Assembly: GCF_019931275.1 (NCBI RefSeq)
Contig: NZ_JAIOTY010000002.1
Span: 186,001-250,000 of the forward strand
DNA: 64,000 nucleotides
Direction: 5' to 3'
From: Nitratidesulfovibrio sp. SRB-5
GTDB lineage: Bacteria > Desulfobacterota > Desulfovibrionia > Desulfovibrionales > Desulfovibrionaceae
Under the pieces are notes generated by a model. It ran no database searches and was not told the DNA's origin. It saw only the letters and a list, made by a program, of their open reading frames with translations. This document shows, piece by piece, positions 17,617 to 26,010 of the stretch. Made by a program: the position numbers and the translations under genes. Every line of letters begins with the position of its first letter. Positions within the stretch are counted from its first letter, which is position 1.

Positions 17617-18615
17617 TTACCCTTGGGCGGGGCTGCGATGGTCGCCCGCGCATCGTCGCGCCACCAGCGTGCCCATTACCCGGCGCAACAGCAGGGGGGC
17701 CACGGCCAGCAGGCACAGGGCAAGCCCGGCGCGCAGGGAAATGATGTCGCCAAGATGGCGGATGCGTCCCAGTTCCGCCCCGGCGTGCACGTATAGGGCG
17801 TTCAGCGGCACCATGCCGAGCAGCGAGACCGTGGCGAAGGTGGAAAGACGCATGGCGGTGACCCCGAACAGCAGGTTCACCAGCCAGTAGGGCATCACGG
17901 GCACGCAGCGCAGGCCCAGCAGGCACAGCGCGCCTGGCGAGAGCAACCCGGAGCCGGGCACCCCGGACGGTGGCCGGGCAGTGGGAGCCTGGCCTGCCGA
18001 CGCATGGCCCGTCGCTGCCTGGTCCGAAGGATCCGGGAAAGGGAAAGGAGGCTGCGTCCCGGCCTGCGTCGGCCCATCGGGGCTGCCGCTCCCTTGGGCC
18101 ATGGCCGCGTCGATGCGGGCCAGTTGGCCGGGCCACAGGCGACGCACCGTGCCGCGCAGCAGGTGGCGGGCGCTCAGGAAGGCCAGGCAGGCCCCGGCGG
18201 TGCTGGCCGCGCTGACGGCGGCAAGGGCCATGCCGAAGCCGAACACGGCCCCACCGGTCAGGGTCAGGAACACCGCGCCGGGGATGGAACAGGCGGTCAT
18301 CAGCACATAGCCCGCCATGTACACGGCCACACTGACCACGGGGTGGCGGGCGTGCAGGTCCAGCAGCCGCTCGCGCAGGGCCAGGGCCTGGTCCGGGCCC
18401 GGAGTCGGAAGGTTGCCGGTAAGGAACAGCAGGGCAAGGGTGGTCAGCAGCAGGGCGGCCACCGCTTTCAGGATGGGTACCCGTGTCGCTGTGCCGCGCG
18501 TGGACGCCTCTGTGGCGGGGAGCGGTACACATGCGGCGGCAGGCCCGTCGTGCCCCCCATCAAGGGGGATGCGGGGGGTGCGGGCTGGGGGTGGGGGGCG
18601 ACGGGGAATGCGCAC
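17617..18615 (-). CDS. VTT-domain (DedA/TVP38-like) membrane protein
   Basis: A 332-residue inner-membrane protein with about five to six transmembrane helices. The VTT core is visible as YVLMTACSIPGAVFLTLTGGAVFG, and after an insert as LLGLRCVPVMPYWLVNLLFGVTAM. VTT proteins move or scramble lipids, including undecaprenyl phosphate. A roughly 50-residue Pro/Gly/Ala-rich insert splits the domain, an oddity shared with other proteins of this window. The only in-frame start covering the hydrophilic N-terminus is GTG at 18615, with weak ribosome-site support. Confidence 0.8.
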   Translation of the reverse strand: MRIPRRPPPPARTPRIPLDGGHDGPAAACVPLPATEASTRGTATRVPILKAVAALLLTTLALLFLTGNLPTPGPDQALALRERLLDLHARHPVVSVAVYMAGYVLMTACSIPGAVFLTLTGGAVFGFGMALAAVSAASTAGACLAFLSARHLLRGTVRRLWPGQLARIDAAMAQGSGSPDGPTQAGTQPPFPFPDPSDQAATGHASAGQAPTARPPSGVPGSGLLSPGALCLLGLRCVPVMPYWLVNLLFGVTAMRLSTFATVSLLGMVPLNALYVHAGAELGRIRHLGDIISLRAGLALCLLAVAPLLLRRVMGTLVARRCAGDHRSPAQG

Positions 18616-18835
18616 GGACGGGCCTGCCTGCCGGTGTATGGGCGGCCTTCGCGGAGGAAGGCGATACCATGCGCAGCATGCCCCATGCCAGTGGCGGAAT
18701 GATGATGTCCCGGTGACGGAACGCGAACGATGCCGGTGTGCGCCGCGCCGTCACCTGTCCCTGCGCGGGTGGGCGTCCGTTCGCTGCGCGGCAACTGGCC
18801 GACAGCTTCACGGACGCCGCAGTTTCGAACTGCCG

Positions 18836-19492
18836 TTACCCCGGCCACCCTGCGGGCAGCGCCACCTGCGGGGCCAGCGCGGCCAGGTCGGCGCGGAAGG
18901 CGTCGTGCCCGGTGAACAGCCGGGCATGGATGCCCAGCGCGGCGGCCCGCCCGATGTGCCCGGCGTTGTCGTCGAAAAAGGCCGCGCGCGTCGGGTCCAC
19001 GCCCATGAGAGCCGCGGCGTGGGTGAAGAAGCCGGGGTCGCGCTTGTTCAGCCCCTCGCGGAACGAATTGAACACCCGGTCGAAGTGGCGGTACACGCCG
19101 TGCGCCGCGTCGATTTCCTCCAGCCAGTTGGTATGGTCGCTCAGGATGGCCGTGCGCAGCCCGGCGGCGCGCACCGCGTCGGCGGCGCGCAGCATTTCCG
19201 GGCGCACGGTGAAGCGGCTCATGATCTCCGCGCGCAGGGCGGCGTCGGTGCCGGTCATGCCGGTGGCCGCGCGCACGGCGTTCCACCATGCGGCCTCGTC
19301 GGCCCTGCCGTTGACGTAGCCGGTGGCGTAGCAAAGGTCGGTGGCCGTGCGCATGGCGGCTTCCGGGTCCAGGCCCTGGGTGCGTCCGATGGCGCGCAGG
19401 CCTTCGATGAAGCCTTCCTCGGCCAGCACGCCGCTGAAGTCGAAGAAGATGACGTCAATGTGGGGTGCGGCATTGCCGCGCGAGTGTGTCAT
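18836..19492 (-). CDS. HAD-family hydrolase
   Basis: A 218-residue haloacid-dehalogenase-superfamily protein. Motif I is FFDFSGVLAEE; it reads DFSG rather than the classic DxDGT/V, but the nucleophile Asp is present. Motif II is AILSDHT, motif III carries Lys in NKRDPGFF, and motif IV is AAFFDDN. A helical cap lies between motifs I and II. Such proteins are sugar-phosphate, nucleotide or epoxide-type hydrolases; the substrate is not deducible. AAGGA precedes the ATG. It is divergent from the DUF523/DUF1722 gene. Confidence 0.85.
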   Translation of the reverse strand: MTHSRGNAAPHIDVIFFDFSGVLAEEGFIEGLRAIGRTQGLDPEAAMRTATDLCYATGYVNGRADEAAWWNAVRAATGMTGTDAALRAEIMSRFTVRPEMLRAADAVRAAGLRTAILSDHTNWLEEIDAAHGVYRHFDRVFNSFREGLNKRDPGFFTHAAALMGVDPTRAAFFDDNAGHIGRAAALGIHARLFTGHDAFRADLAALAPQVALPAGWPG

Positions 19493-19636
19493 GGGATATC
19501 CTTGGCGTCTGCGGGGCCACGCCGTGCATGCTGCGCGGTGCCCCGGTTCCGGAATGCCGCCGCTCCCGCGCGCCAGAAAGTCGGCGCGGACGCGCACGGC
19601 AACCCGCTCAGGATAACCACGCGGAGGCAAAGCGCA

Positions 19637-20725
19637 ATGGCAGGATCCACTCGGCCCGCATCCACAGGCCCCACCGACACCACCGGCCCCGCCATGTCCG
19701 CCGGGGCCTCGGAGGCGGCGCACTCCGCCGGTGACGACGACAGGCTGCGGGTGGGCATCAGCTCGTGTCTTCTGGGAAACAAGGTCCGCTTCGACGGCGG
19801 GCACAAGCACGACCCGTACATTACCGGAACCCTGGGCCAGTACATGGACTTCGTGCCGGTCTGCCCCGAGGTGGAATGCGGCATGCCCATCCCGCGCGAG
19901 GCGCTGCGGCTGGTGGGCGACCCGGCCAACCCCCGGCTGGTCAGCGTGAAGGGCTACGAGGACTGGACGGAGCGCGTGCGCGCCTTTGCCCTGCGCCGGG
20001 TGGAACAACTGGCCGCCGAGCGGCTGGACGGGTTCATCTTCAAGCGGGCCTCGCCCTCCAGCGGCATGGAGCGGGTGAAGGTGTACGCCGACCACGACCC
20101 CCGCGACGTTCCGGAAGGCGCGGGCCGCGTCAATCTGGGGCCGCCGCAGGAAAAGGGCGTGGGCATCTTTGCCCGCGTGTTCATGGACCGTTTTCCGCTG
20201 CTGCCCACGGAAGAGGAAGGCCGCCTGAACGACCCGCGCCTGCGCGAGAACTTCATCGAGCGGCTGTTCGTCATGCGCCGCTGGCGCGCCCTGGCGGAGG
20301 CCGGGATGTCGCGCGGCGGGCTGGTGGACTTCCATACCCGGCACAAGCTGCTGCTCATGTCGCATTCGGTGGAGCACTACCGCGCGCTGGGCAGGCTGGT
20401 GGCCCATGCGGCCAGCCACGACCAGGCAAGCCTTGCCCGCGACTACCTGACCGGCCTCATGGACGGGCTGCGCCTGCCCGCCACCACGGCCAAGCACGCC
20501 AACGTGCTGCAACACTGCATGGGTTACTTCAAGCGGGTGCTGACCCCGGACGAAAAAATGGAAATGCTGGAGGTCATCCAGCGCTACCGCAAGTTGCAGG
20601 TTCCGCTGGTGGTGCCGGTGACCCTGCTGAACCACTACGTGCGCAAGTACGGCGAACCGTACCTGGCCGGGCAGTTCTACCTGAACCCGCACCCGGTGGA
20701 GCTGAAGCTGCGCAACCACGCGTGA
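19637..20725 (+). CDS. DUF523 and DUF1722 domain protein
   Basis: A 362-residue protein. Residues 1-35 are low complexity. DUF523 follows (VGISSCLLGNKVRFDGGHK, VCPEVECGMPIPREALRLVG) with conserved cysteines that look metal-binding. DUF1722, the YbgA domain, follows (HTRHKLLLMSHS, KHANVLQHCMGYFK). In other bacteria the two domains occur together or next to photolyase genes; the function is unsettled. GGAGG lies 10 nt before the ATG, so the much longer upstream open frame is rejected. Confidence 0.9.
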   Translation: MAGSTRPASTGPTDTTGPAMSAGASEAAHSAGDDDRLRVGISSCLLGNKVRFDGGHKHDPYITGTLGQYMDFVPVCPEVECGMPIPREALRLVGDPANPRLVSVKGYEDWTERVRAFALRRVEQLAAERLDGFIFKRASPSSGMERVKVYADHDPRDVPEGAGRVNLGPPQEKGVGIFARVFMDRFPLLPTEEEGRLNDPRLRENFIERLFVMRRWRALAEAGMSRGGLVDFHTRHKLLLMSHSVEHYRALGRLVAHAASHDQASLARDYLTGLMDGLRLPATTAKHANVLQHCMGYFKRVLTPDEKMEMLEVIQRYRKLQVPLVVPVTLLNHYVRKYGEPYLAGQFYLNPHPVELKLRNHA

Positions 20726-20929
20726 GCGGTTTCGCACCCGGACCGTTCGTTGCGCGCGTGCGGGCAGCGGAAAGGTCTTGCTCCATATCATGCTGAAATG
20801 GCATGCAATGATTTGCAGCGTGCGCCGTCGGACTGGCGACGACCGGATGTCAGGGGGGCTCGCGCGCACTATGTATCGACGCATATGCGTGGTGCGGTTA
20901 CGGTGCCTTCAAACCGCGAGGAGGCACGC

Positions 20930-21208
20930 ATGATCAGACGCTGGTTGATGAGGATATTTCCGAAGCTGCTCGACGTGGGGTTTGTGGTGGGGCTGATAGG
21001 GGCAGTGGGGTTTGCGGTGGGAGCCGGAATGCTGGACAAGAAGGGCGGCGGGTTTGCGTTCCTTCCGTTCTTTTCGTTGCTGTTCATCGGGTTGTCGGGG
21101 GTGGTCGTCTCCTTTGGACCGCTCTACCTGCTGCTTGAGGTGCGCGACCTGGTCCGGGAATACGTGCGGCAGGAAGGCAACCGCAACCGCGAACATACCG
21201 AAGCCTGA
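20930..21208 (+). CDS. Small two-helix membrane protein, unknown
   Basis: A 92-residue protein with two transmembrane helices (residues about 12-35 and 45-70) and a charged C-terminus rich in Arg and Glu. AGGAGG precedes the ATG closely. It is not recognised as a known family. It is rightward, between the DUF523/DUF1722 gene and a YdjM-like membrane protein. Confidence 0.7.
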   Translation: MIRRWLMRIFPKLLDVGFVVGLIGAVGFAVGAGMLDKKGGGFAFLPFFSLLFIGLSGVVVSFGPLYLLLEVRDLVREYVRQEGNRNREHTEA

Positions 21209-21587
21209 CGAGCACGCCATGGCGGCGACCGCTGCGGCGTGTCGGCGCGCGCATGCGACCATGAGCGGACGGATTGCCATGCAGTCTGTCCGCCTTGCAT
21301 TTCCGGGGCGCCTTCTGCTTGCGGCAGGCCCGTTCCTCCCGTCCCCTCGCCTTGCCCCGTCCCGCGCCGCGCACCCATCTTGCCATCCGCCGTCCCGATG
21401 ACGATATATCCGGAGCAACCACGCCGGTACGCCCCGTCCCGCCACGCGGGCGGAAGCCCGGCGTATTCCGTTCGCGCCCGCACTCCCGTTCCCCGGCTTC
21501 TTCCAGCCCCTTCCGTTCCCTTCTGTCAGCGACGTCACCCGCGCGCCACGCACGCATCCCCAATATGCTCCCCACGGAGGTCGCCCC
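21209..21587 (+). other. Gene-free spacer
   Basis: Nothing convincing is seen in these 379 bases apart from low-complexity GC-rich sequence and the ribosome site of the next gene. Confidence 0.5.
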
Positions 21588-22703
21588 ATGGACCCGGTAA
21601 CCCATCTTGCCAGCGGCGCGCTTGTGGCCATGGCCCTGCCCGATACCCGGCGCAGCCGCTGGTTCATGCCCTTTGCCCTGACCTGCGCGGTGCTGCCCGA
21701 CGTGGACGTGTTCTTCGGCTCCACGCCGCTGGACTATCTGACCATGCACCGGGGCATCACCCATTCCTTCGCGGGCGGTGCGGTCATGGCCCTGCTGACG
21801 GCGCTGCTGTTCCTGCCGCTGCTGCGGCGCGCTCCGCGCGATGCCGTGGGCAGCGGCGGCGTGCACACCTGGGGCTATGCCCGCCATGCGCTGGCCGCCT
21901 ACGGGCTGATCCTGCTGCACATCTTTCTGGACTGCATCACCACCTACGGCACGCAGGTGTTTCTGCCCTTCTCGGACTACCGGGTGGCCCTGCCCGCCGT
22001 GTTCATCATCGACCCGGTCATGACCCTGGTGATGCTGGCGTGCATCGTGGCGGCCATGGGCCGGGCGCATCGGCGCACCTTTGCCGCGCTGGGCCTGGCC
22101 TGGACCGTGCTGTGGCCCGGCGCTTCCCTGGCGGTGCAGCAGCACGTGCAGTCCGGCCTGGTGGCGAAGCTGGCCGCACAGCCCGTGCCGCCCGTGTCGG
22201 TGGCGGTAATCCCCGAGGTGCTGGCCCCGTTCAACTGGAAGGTGGTGGTGGACGATGGCCGCCGCTACGGCATGGCCCGCTACCAGTTGCTGAACCCGGA
22301 TGCGCCGCTGGCCCTCGAACTGTTCGAAAAGGCGGACCCGGTGCTGTACCGCCGCCTGTCCGAGGGGGAAGAACTGTTCCGCGTGTATGGCCGCTTTGCC
22401 ATGTTCATGACCCAGGAAACCCGGCAGGAAAACGGGGCGTCCGTGATCGCCTATCGCGACCTGCGCTTTGCCTCCACGGTGCCGTTCATGCGCATGCTGC
22501 GCGGCGAGGGCGTGCCCTTCCAGTTGTGGGCGCGCCTTTCCACCGACGGGCGGCTGGAAGGGTTCCGTTTCGTGCAGGGGCGCGCCGCGGGCGGCAGCGA
22601 TGCGGCTGGCGCGGCTGGCGGAACTGGTGAGTCTGGCGGGACTGGCGCGACTGGTGAATCTGGCGGAACTGGCGGCGGCGAATGGGTGCCCGTGCCGCGC
22701 TGA
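21588..22703 (+). CDS. YdjM/DUF457-type membrane-bound hydrolase-like protein
   Basis: A 371-residue protein. The N-terminal half has several membrane helices and the family motifs DPVTHLASGA, LPDVDVFFG and HRGITHS. These His/Asp residues make the family resemble membrane metal-dependent hydrolases. The C-terminal half is soluble. The end is a Gly/Thr/Ser-rich tail of about 30 residues encoded by imperfect tandem repeats (GGTGESGGTGATGESGG). GGAGG precedes the ATG. The true activity is unknown; E. coli YdjM is LexA-regulated. Confidence 0.82.
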   Translation: MDPVTHLASGALVAMALPDTRRSRWFMPFALTCAVLPDVDVFFGSTPLDYLTMHRGITHSFAGGAVMALLTALLFLPLLRRAPRDAVGSGGVHTWGYARHALAAYGLILLHIFLDCITTYGTQVFLPFSDYRVALPAVFIIDPVMTLVMLACIVAAMGRAHRRTFAALGLAWTVLWPGASLAVQQHVQSGLVAKLAAQPVPPVSVAVIPEVLAPFNWKVVVDDGRRYGMARYQLLNPDAPLALELFEKADPVLYRRLSEGEELFRVYGRFAMFMTQETRQENGASVIAYRDLRFASTVPFMRMLRGEGVPFQLWARLSTDGRLEGFRFVQGRAAGGSDAAGAAGGTGESGGTGATGESGGTGGGEWVPVPR

Positions 22704-23013
22704 GGGCGGCATGGCATTGCATACGAGCCGATGAAATGTGTCCACACCCCTTGTCACATGAGGGGTGACGCGATATTGATGAAATATTGGGGAGTATGGC
22801 GTGGTGACGCCATGCGGCAACAGCACGGGATGCATCCGCAACTTCCCGTTGGCGGGCGCGGAACATGCCGGAACAGTGCTGTCCGCGCGTATAACATGCC
22901 GCCACTAAACATGTTTCGCACATGGTGCCGCCGCATCGGGGTTCCGGGGCGCGCGCGGCGGCCCTGCACCTACACGCCATGCCCCGCACGGACAGGTCCG
23001 ACTGGAGGTCCAC
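22704..23013 (+). other. HU upstream region
   Basis: A 310-bp gap. It contains an inverted repeat ACCCCT-N9-AGGGGT near 22748-22768 and a locally AT-richer stretch (GATATTGATGAAATATT) suitable for a promoter. No gene is seen. Confidence 0.45.
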
Positions 23014-23289
23014 GTGAACAAGAGCGAACTGGTACGAGCGCTTGCAGAAGAGCACGAACTGCCTGTAGAGGACGCCACCGTGGTGGTGAACACCTTCTTC
23101 GACTGCGTGCGCGATGCGCTGCTGGAAGGTGACCGCGTGGAGATTCGCGGCTTTGGTTCGTTCAAGATCAAGGGCTATCGCGGCTACAAGGGCCGCAACC
23201 CCAAGACCGGCGATTCCGTGGCGGTGCCGCCCAAGCGGCTGCCCGTGTTCCGCGCCGGAAAGGAACTGAAGGACATCCTGAACCCCTAG
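23014..23289 (+). CDS. HU-family DNA-binding protein
   Basis: A 91-residue protein of standard HU length. MNKSELVRALAEEHEL starts the helical dimer body, and the DNA-binding arm carries the signature GFGSFKIKGYRGYKGRNPKTGD. A GTG start has GGAGG 6 nt upstream. As a homodimer or heterodimer it bends DNA and compacts the nucleoid. It is a chromosomal gene in typical host base composition, unlike the NA37-type gene at 28491. Confidence 0.94.
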   Translation: MNKSELVRALAEEHELPVEDATVVVNTFFDCVRDALLEGDRVEIRGFGSFKIKGYRGYKGRNPKTGDSVAVPPKRLPVFRAGKELKDILNP

Positions 23290-23464
23290 GAGACAGGGGC
23301 GGCGAGAGCCTTCGTTTTCGTCATTGGTGGGGCGGCGCGCAGGGCGCCGCCAGGCGGGCGGTTGCGCTGCCGGTCGGGGGGCTGGCTGCGCGAGCGCTCG
23401 TGTTTGGTTCGGGGGATGAGCAGCGTGGATGCGTGCGGCCCGGCGGGCGGCACAGGGGGGCATG

Positions 23465-24253
23465 ATGGGCAACGGCACGGAAGACACATTGCACGGGCAC
23501 AGGGCATGTCCTGTCCCGGCAGTCATGCCGCGCGAACTGGCGGAAGAGCGGCTGCGCCATCTGCACCTGCGCATAGGCGAGGGCATCGTGGCACGGCGCC
23601 CGGCCATCATCGCCACGGTGCTCGGCTCGTGCGTGTCCGCCACGTTTTTCCATAGGTCCACTGGGCTTGCGGGCATCTTTCACGCCATGCTGCCCACGGC
23701 GGAAGGCAGCCGCGATTTCGATTGCAACCCCTGCAAATACGTGGATACCGCCGTGGAGGCGGTGCTGGCCCATTTTCTGCGCAAGGGCGTGCCGGTCATC
23801 GAGATCGAAACCAAGTTGTTCGGCGGCGCCTTCAGCATGAACACCGAAGAAAAGTCGCTGGTGCGATCGCTGGTGGACGTGGGTGGCCGCAACGTGCAGG
23901 TGGCCCGCGACCTGCTGCGCGCCAGGGGGCTGGTGGTGTCCAGCGAACATGTGCTGGGCGAACGGGGCCGCAAGCTGCTGTTCCACGCGGGCACCGGCGA
24001 GGTGTGGGTGAAGCTGCTGCGCCGCAGCCTGGCCGAGCAGGGCCGAGGCGCGGGCCGCACCGGGCGTGGCCGTCATGCCGAGCCCCCGGCCTGGTCGTAC
24101 GACGCCAGGCCGGAACCGTGGCCCGGTCCCGTCCCGTTTGGCGAATCGGGCCGGGCGGGTGGTTCGGGCCGGGCGGCTGGCCCGGTTGGTTCGGACGGCC
24201 CGGCTGATTCGGGCGAGCCGGATGGTTCGGGCGAGCCGGGCGGGCAGGCCTGA
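23465..24253 (+). CDS. cheD: CheD-like chemoreceptor glutamine deamidase
   Basis: A 262-residue protein. The catalytic residues of CheD are present: Thr and Cys in IATVLGSCVS and His in GIFHAMLP. The family sequences KLFGGAFSM and GRNVQVARDLL also match. It deamidates glutamines on chemoreceptors and can interact with CheC. The last 65 residues form a Gly/Ser/Pro/Asp-rich tail of imperfect repeats not found in normal CheD (about 160 residues). The start is the second of two adjacent ATGs, chosen on spacing to a GGGGG tract. No other chemotaxis gene is adjacent. Confidence 0.88.
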   Translation: MGNGTEDTLHGHRACPVPAVMPRELAEERLRHLHLRIGEGIVARRPAIIATVLGSCVSATFFHRSTGLAGIFHAMLPTAEGSRDFDCNPCKYVDTAVEAVLAHFLRKGVPVIEIETKLFGGAFSMNTEEKSLVRSLVDVGGRNVQVARDLLRARGLVVSSEHVLGERGRKLLFHAGTGEVWVKLLRRSLAEQGRGAGRTGRGRHAEPPAWSYDARPEPWPGPVPFGESGRAGGSGRAAGPVGSDGPADSGEPDGSGEPGGQA

Positions 24254-24334
24254 TAGCTCGCGCCTGATAGCTCGCGCCTGATGGCTCGCGCCGGATGGCT
24301 CGGGCCTAGTCGCTCGGGCCGGATAGCTCGGGCC
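24251..24334. repeat. 14-bp tandem repeat array
   Basis: Six consecutive 14-bp units, the first two identical (TGATAGCTCGCGCC), the rest with one to four changes. A seventh, more degraded unit follows. The cheD stop codon is the first three bases of the array. Confidence 0.85.
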
Positions 24335-24519
24335 GGGTAATCCCGCCAGACAGCTCGCGCCGGGTTTCGTCCCCCGATTTCGTTCCCGGATTTTGCCCCC
24401 TCCATTTCGCCGTCCGCTCCCGCAGCGCGCCCGCGCACGCTGGCCTTGCCCCCGGAAATGGGCTACGAGCGGGGGCAGACCCCCATTCCCCACGCACCCG
24501 CACGCCGGACCCTTGCCGC

Positions 24520-25383
24520 ATGAAGATCGTCTTCTGCATCGACGACAACCCCCGCTACCTGCTGATGATGCGCGCCGCCGTGCGTTCGCTGCGGCGTCTG
24601 CATGGCGATGCGGCCCCCTGCGTGTGCGTGTACGGCGGCAGCAACCCGGCGGTCATGGACGCGGTGCGCGCCGAGGGCGTGCAGCTTGTCCGGCACACCC
24701 CGGTCATCGGCGTGCACAACGCCCCGCCGCAGTTCCACCGCTGCATCGGCGCGTTTCTGAAGCTGGAGCTGGCCCTGCTGCCGGAACTGGCCGACGACGA
24801 GTACGTGCTGTACTGCGACGCCGACGTGTACTTTCACCAACCGATTCTGGGAGCCGGTGGGGGCGATGCCGCATCCGGCGGGGCAGAGCACATCCGCCCG
24901 CAGTACATGGCCATGGCCCGCGAGGCCACGGCCCCCTTCCACCACGCCCACGAACAACTGGACTACGAATGGCGGGGCCGCCGCTACGTGGTGCCGCTGC
25001 CCTTTCCCATCTGGACCTTCAGCAGCGGGGTGGTGCTGTTCAACCTCGAGCGGCTGCGGCGGCACGACCACATCCACAACTTTCTGGCCTTCTGCGTGCA
25101 GAACCTGCACCGCATCGGCAATCTGGACCAGTCGCTGCTGAACTATTTCTTCGGCAAGCGGGTGACCAAGCTGGACCCTTCGTGGAACTGCCCGCCCTAC
25201 CGGGCCGACGCGCTGACGCGGGCGCGCATCGTGCACTTTCACGGCCCCAAGCCGTGGGACACCAAACCCGCGTTGTGGAAGGACCTGCGCATCAACCACT
25301 ACATGGAATTCCGGCGCCGCTGGCTGGAACTGCTGACGCCGGAAGAACGCGAGCAGGCCGCCGCGTGGGAGGCGGCGGGGTAG
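24520..25383 (+). CDS. Glycosyltransferase (GT8-like)
   Basis: A 287-residue protein with a Rossmann-like N-terminus (MKIVFCIDDNPRYLLMM) and a metal-binding DxD in YVLYCDADVYF at about residue 103. A conserved FHGPKPWD lies near the C-terminus, where GT8 enzymes carry a His that completes the metal site. These features fit a retaining GT-A sugar transferase acting on lipopolysaccharide, glycan or protein. No strong ribosome site is seen before the ATG. It has no surface-polysaccharide cluster beside it. Confidence 0.8.
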   Translation: MKIVFCIDDNPRYLLMMRAAVRSLRRLHGDAAPCVCVYGGSNPAVMDAVRAEGVQLVRHTPVIGVHNAPPQFHRCIGAFLKLELALLPELADDEYVLYCDADVYFHQPILGAGGGDAASGGAEHIRPQYMAMAREATAPFHHAHEQLDYEWRGRRYVVPLPFPIWTFSSGVVLFNLERLRRHDHIHNFLAFCVQNLHRIGNLDQSLLNYFFGKRVTKLDPSWNCPPYRADALTRARIVHFHGPKPWDTKPALWKDLRINHYMEFRRRWLELLTPEEREQAAAWEAAG

Positions 25384-26010
25384 GGACGCCGTGGGGCGAT
25401 TTTTCGAATCTCTCACCCGCGACGCTTTTTTCCGGCCCGCGCCGTGTCCGGTTCGCATCCCGCCCGGATATTCATTGCTTCCGGCGCGCGCTGCTTGTCG
25501 CCTGCGGCGGTGTGTCCGCCTCCTTCCGTTTCGTCCGCCCACCTTCTGTTTTGTCCGACCCCCTTCGGCTTTGCCTGTCTGCCTTCCGCTTCGCCTGTCC
25601 TGCTCCGGCTCCCCATTACTGCGGTGCCGGGCGCATCCCCCCATCCCCTGCGCCCCGCGCGCCGTGCCCCGTGCGCCGTGTCTGGCTTTTTCGCCCCGTT
25701 TGGCCATTTCGTCGCCCCGGCCATAATCATCTCCGCCCCGCCTTCCCTGCTGTCATCGGGCCGCAAGCCTGCTATGCTGGTTCCGTGTCGCGGTCCTGCC
25801 CGGCCCCGCCCGGTCCAGTTCGGTCCTGCCCGGTTCTGTGCGGTTCTGTGCGGTCCTGTTCGGTCGAGTCCGGTCCTGTTCGATTGTTCCGCATCAGACC
25901 GATTGGACCCGATTGGACACGATTCGGCCCGCTTGGACCAGCCCCGCGCCGCTTTGCAACTATCGCCGCCATCCCACAGCCCGGCCCACCGCCGGATGAA
26001 GGAGTTTCGC
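25384..26010 (+). other. Gene-free region with decamer repeats
   Basis: A 627-bp gap. Its first 400 bp are Pro/Ser/Cys-biased low-complexity sequence without a convincing gene. The last 220 bp contain the decamer arrays and the leader of the aldehyde dehydrogenase gene. Confidence 0.6.
25791..25930. repeat. Two decamer tandem repeat arrays
   Basis: From 25791 the sequence advances in register by 10 bp for about nine units of CGGTCCTGTT and variants. From about 25901 it switches to a second decamer, GATTGGACCC, for three to four units. Confidence 0.85.

Noticed and set aside
18317-19636. N-terminal extension of the DUF523/DUF1722 protein (an open frame of about 800 codons)
   Set aside because: The extra part is Arg/Pro/Gly-rich and antisense to the HAD and VTT genes. 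The ATG at 19637 has a proper ribosome site.
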